Shown here: positions 63,671-64,000 of the stretch, one piece after another | Layout: each line of letters begins with the position of its first letter | How positions within the stretch are numbered: the first letter of the stretch is position 1 | Assembly: GCF_000350225.1 (NCBI RefSeq) | Contig: NW_005179033.1 | Coordinates: 124,001 to 188,000 of the forward strand | Origin: Chondrus crispus | Taxonomy: Eukaryota; Rhodophyta; Florideophyceae; Gigartinales; Gigartinaceae | Reading direction: 5' to 3' | DNA: 64,000 bases | Translations under genes and position numbers: made by a program | The notes under the pieces: generated by a model | The model's database searches: none | Seen by the model: the letters and a program-made list of their open reading frames with translations, nothing else | Told to the model about the DNA's origin: nothing

Positions 63671-64000
63671 CTGAAGTTTATCATTAAAGAGGTGGTAAAG
63701 TACTATGCCTCAAACAACACCCTGATGACTAGGAATGATCTACGACAAGTTACATCGCACATATGCCAAATGCTGCCACTTGCTCGCCGCTTCACGAATC
63801 CATTCGTTGTTCGCCTCCCCTCCAACAATTGGGTTGGTGGGGTTTTAAAGCGTAATCCAGAACTAACAACTCGCTCTGTAAGGGCGATTGAGAGCAAAAG
63901 AGTTGAAGTTGTAACTAGGCCGAACGTATGCGAGCATATTTCGAGATTTCAAGAAACCATGTACCGCTATGGAATTACTGACGCGAGACGTGTTTTTAAT
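63671..64000 (+). CDS. Pogo/CENP-B-like transposase, partial at window edge
   Basis: Frame open to the window end. KFIIKEVVKYYASNNTLMTR, NDLRQVTSHICQMLP and SNNWVGGVLKRNPELTTR form the CENP-B-type helix-turn-helix with its WxxGxxKRNPEL signature; AIESKRVEVV and YGITDARRVFN lead to the DDE domain (the expected next residues, D-E, lie beyond the window). The first in-frame ATG is at 63725, but the domain starts earlier, so the true start is upstream and unclear. It is possibly the continuation of the transposase at 58193-58667. Confidence 0.65.
   Translation, partial: MKFIIKEVVKYYASNNTLMTRNDLRQVTSHICQMLPLARRFTNPFVVRLPSNNWVGGVLKRNPELTTRSVRAIESKRVEVVTRPNVCEHISRFQETMYRYGITDARRVFN

Overview
The window is nuclear DNA of a eukaryote with a repeat-rich, intron-poor genome. 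Its organisation (short gene islands between blocks of nested LTR retrotransposons, host-type genes that read through without introns) fits a florideophyte red alga such as Chondrus crispus. That assignment is an inference from gene style and transposon types; I see no decisive phylogenetic marker. No rRNA, tRNA, CRISPR array or bacterial-style operon is supported.

Layout. 1-3392: the 3' part of a decayed Ty1/copia element (A), whose 3' LTR is split by a 637-bp miniature LTR element (TRIM) with identical LTR segments and a CTAAG target duplication. 3405-4896: a J-domain relic and an intact trihelix/NAM-like reading frame. About 5-19 kb: a gene island. Its clearest content is three paralogous genes, all on the minus strand (6362-6910, 11869-12342, 15661-16155), for small secreted proteins made of two eight-cysteine CPCxC domains joined by a Ser/Thr/Pro linker, each with a matching core-promoter motif about 100 bp upstream. 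I know no named family with this pattern.

18996-42288: a copia element (B) whose 3' end is split by a 16.1-kb Ty3/gypsy chromovirus (25852-41981, minus strand, 620-bp LTRs, GTCAG duplication). The chromovirus carries about 7.4 kb of non-retroviral cargo between integrase and the 3' LTR: a chimeric UbiA-prenyltransferase/FAD-monooxygenase pseudogene and a broken antisense reading frame of about 725 codons. A repeat of the pol end plus polypurine tract brackets the cargo. 42.6-49.8 kb: fold-back elements, a pogo/CENP-B-like transposase, a copia relic (C) with perfect palindromes, and a PIF/Harbinger gene pair. 50252-56462: a second chromovirus with unusual TATTG...CAATA LTR ends and a solo LTR inside its integrase. 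58668-63368: a compact copia element (D, minus strand) with AAAAC target duplications, inserted into another pogo-like transposase; a further transposase runs off the right edge.

How it fits together: apart from the secreted Cys-rich cluster, nearly all coding sequence is transposon-derived and broken by stops or frameshifts. The insertion order can be read from nesting (TRIM into copia A; chromovirus 1 into copia B; solo LTR into chromovirus 2; copia D into pogo).
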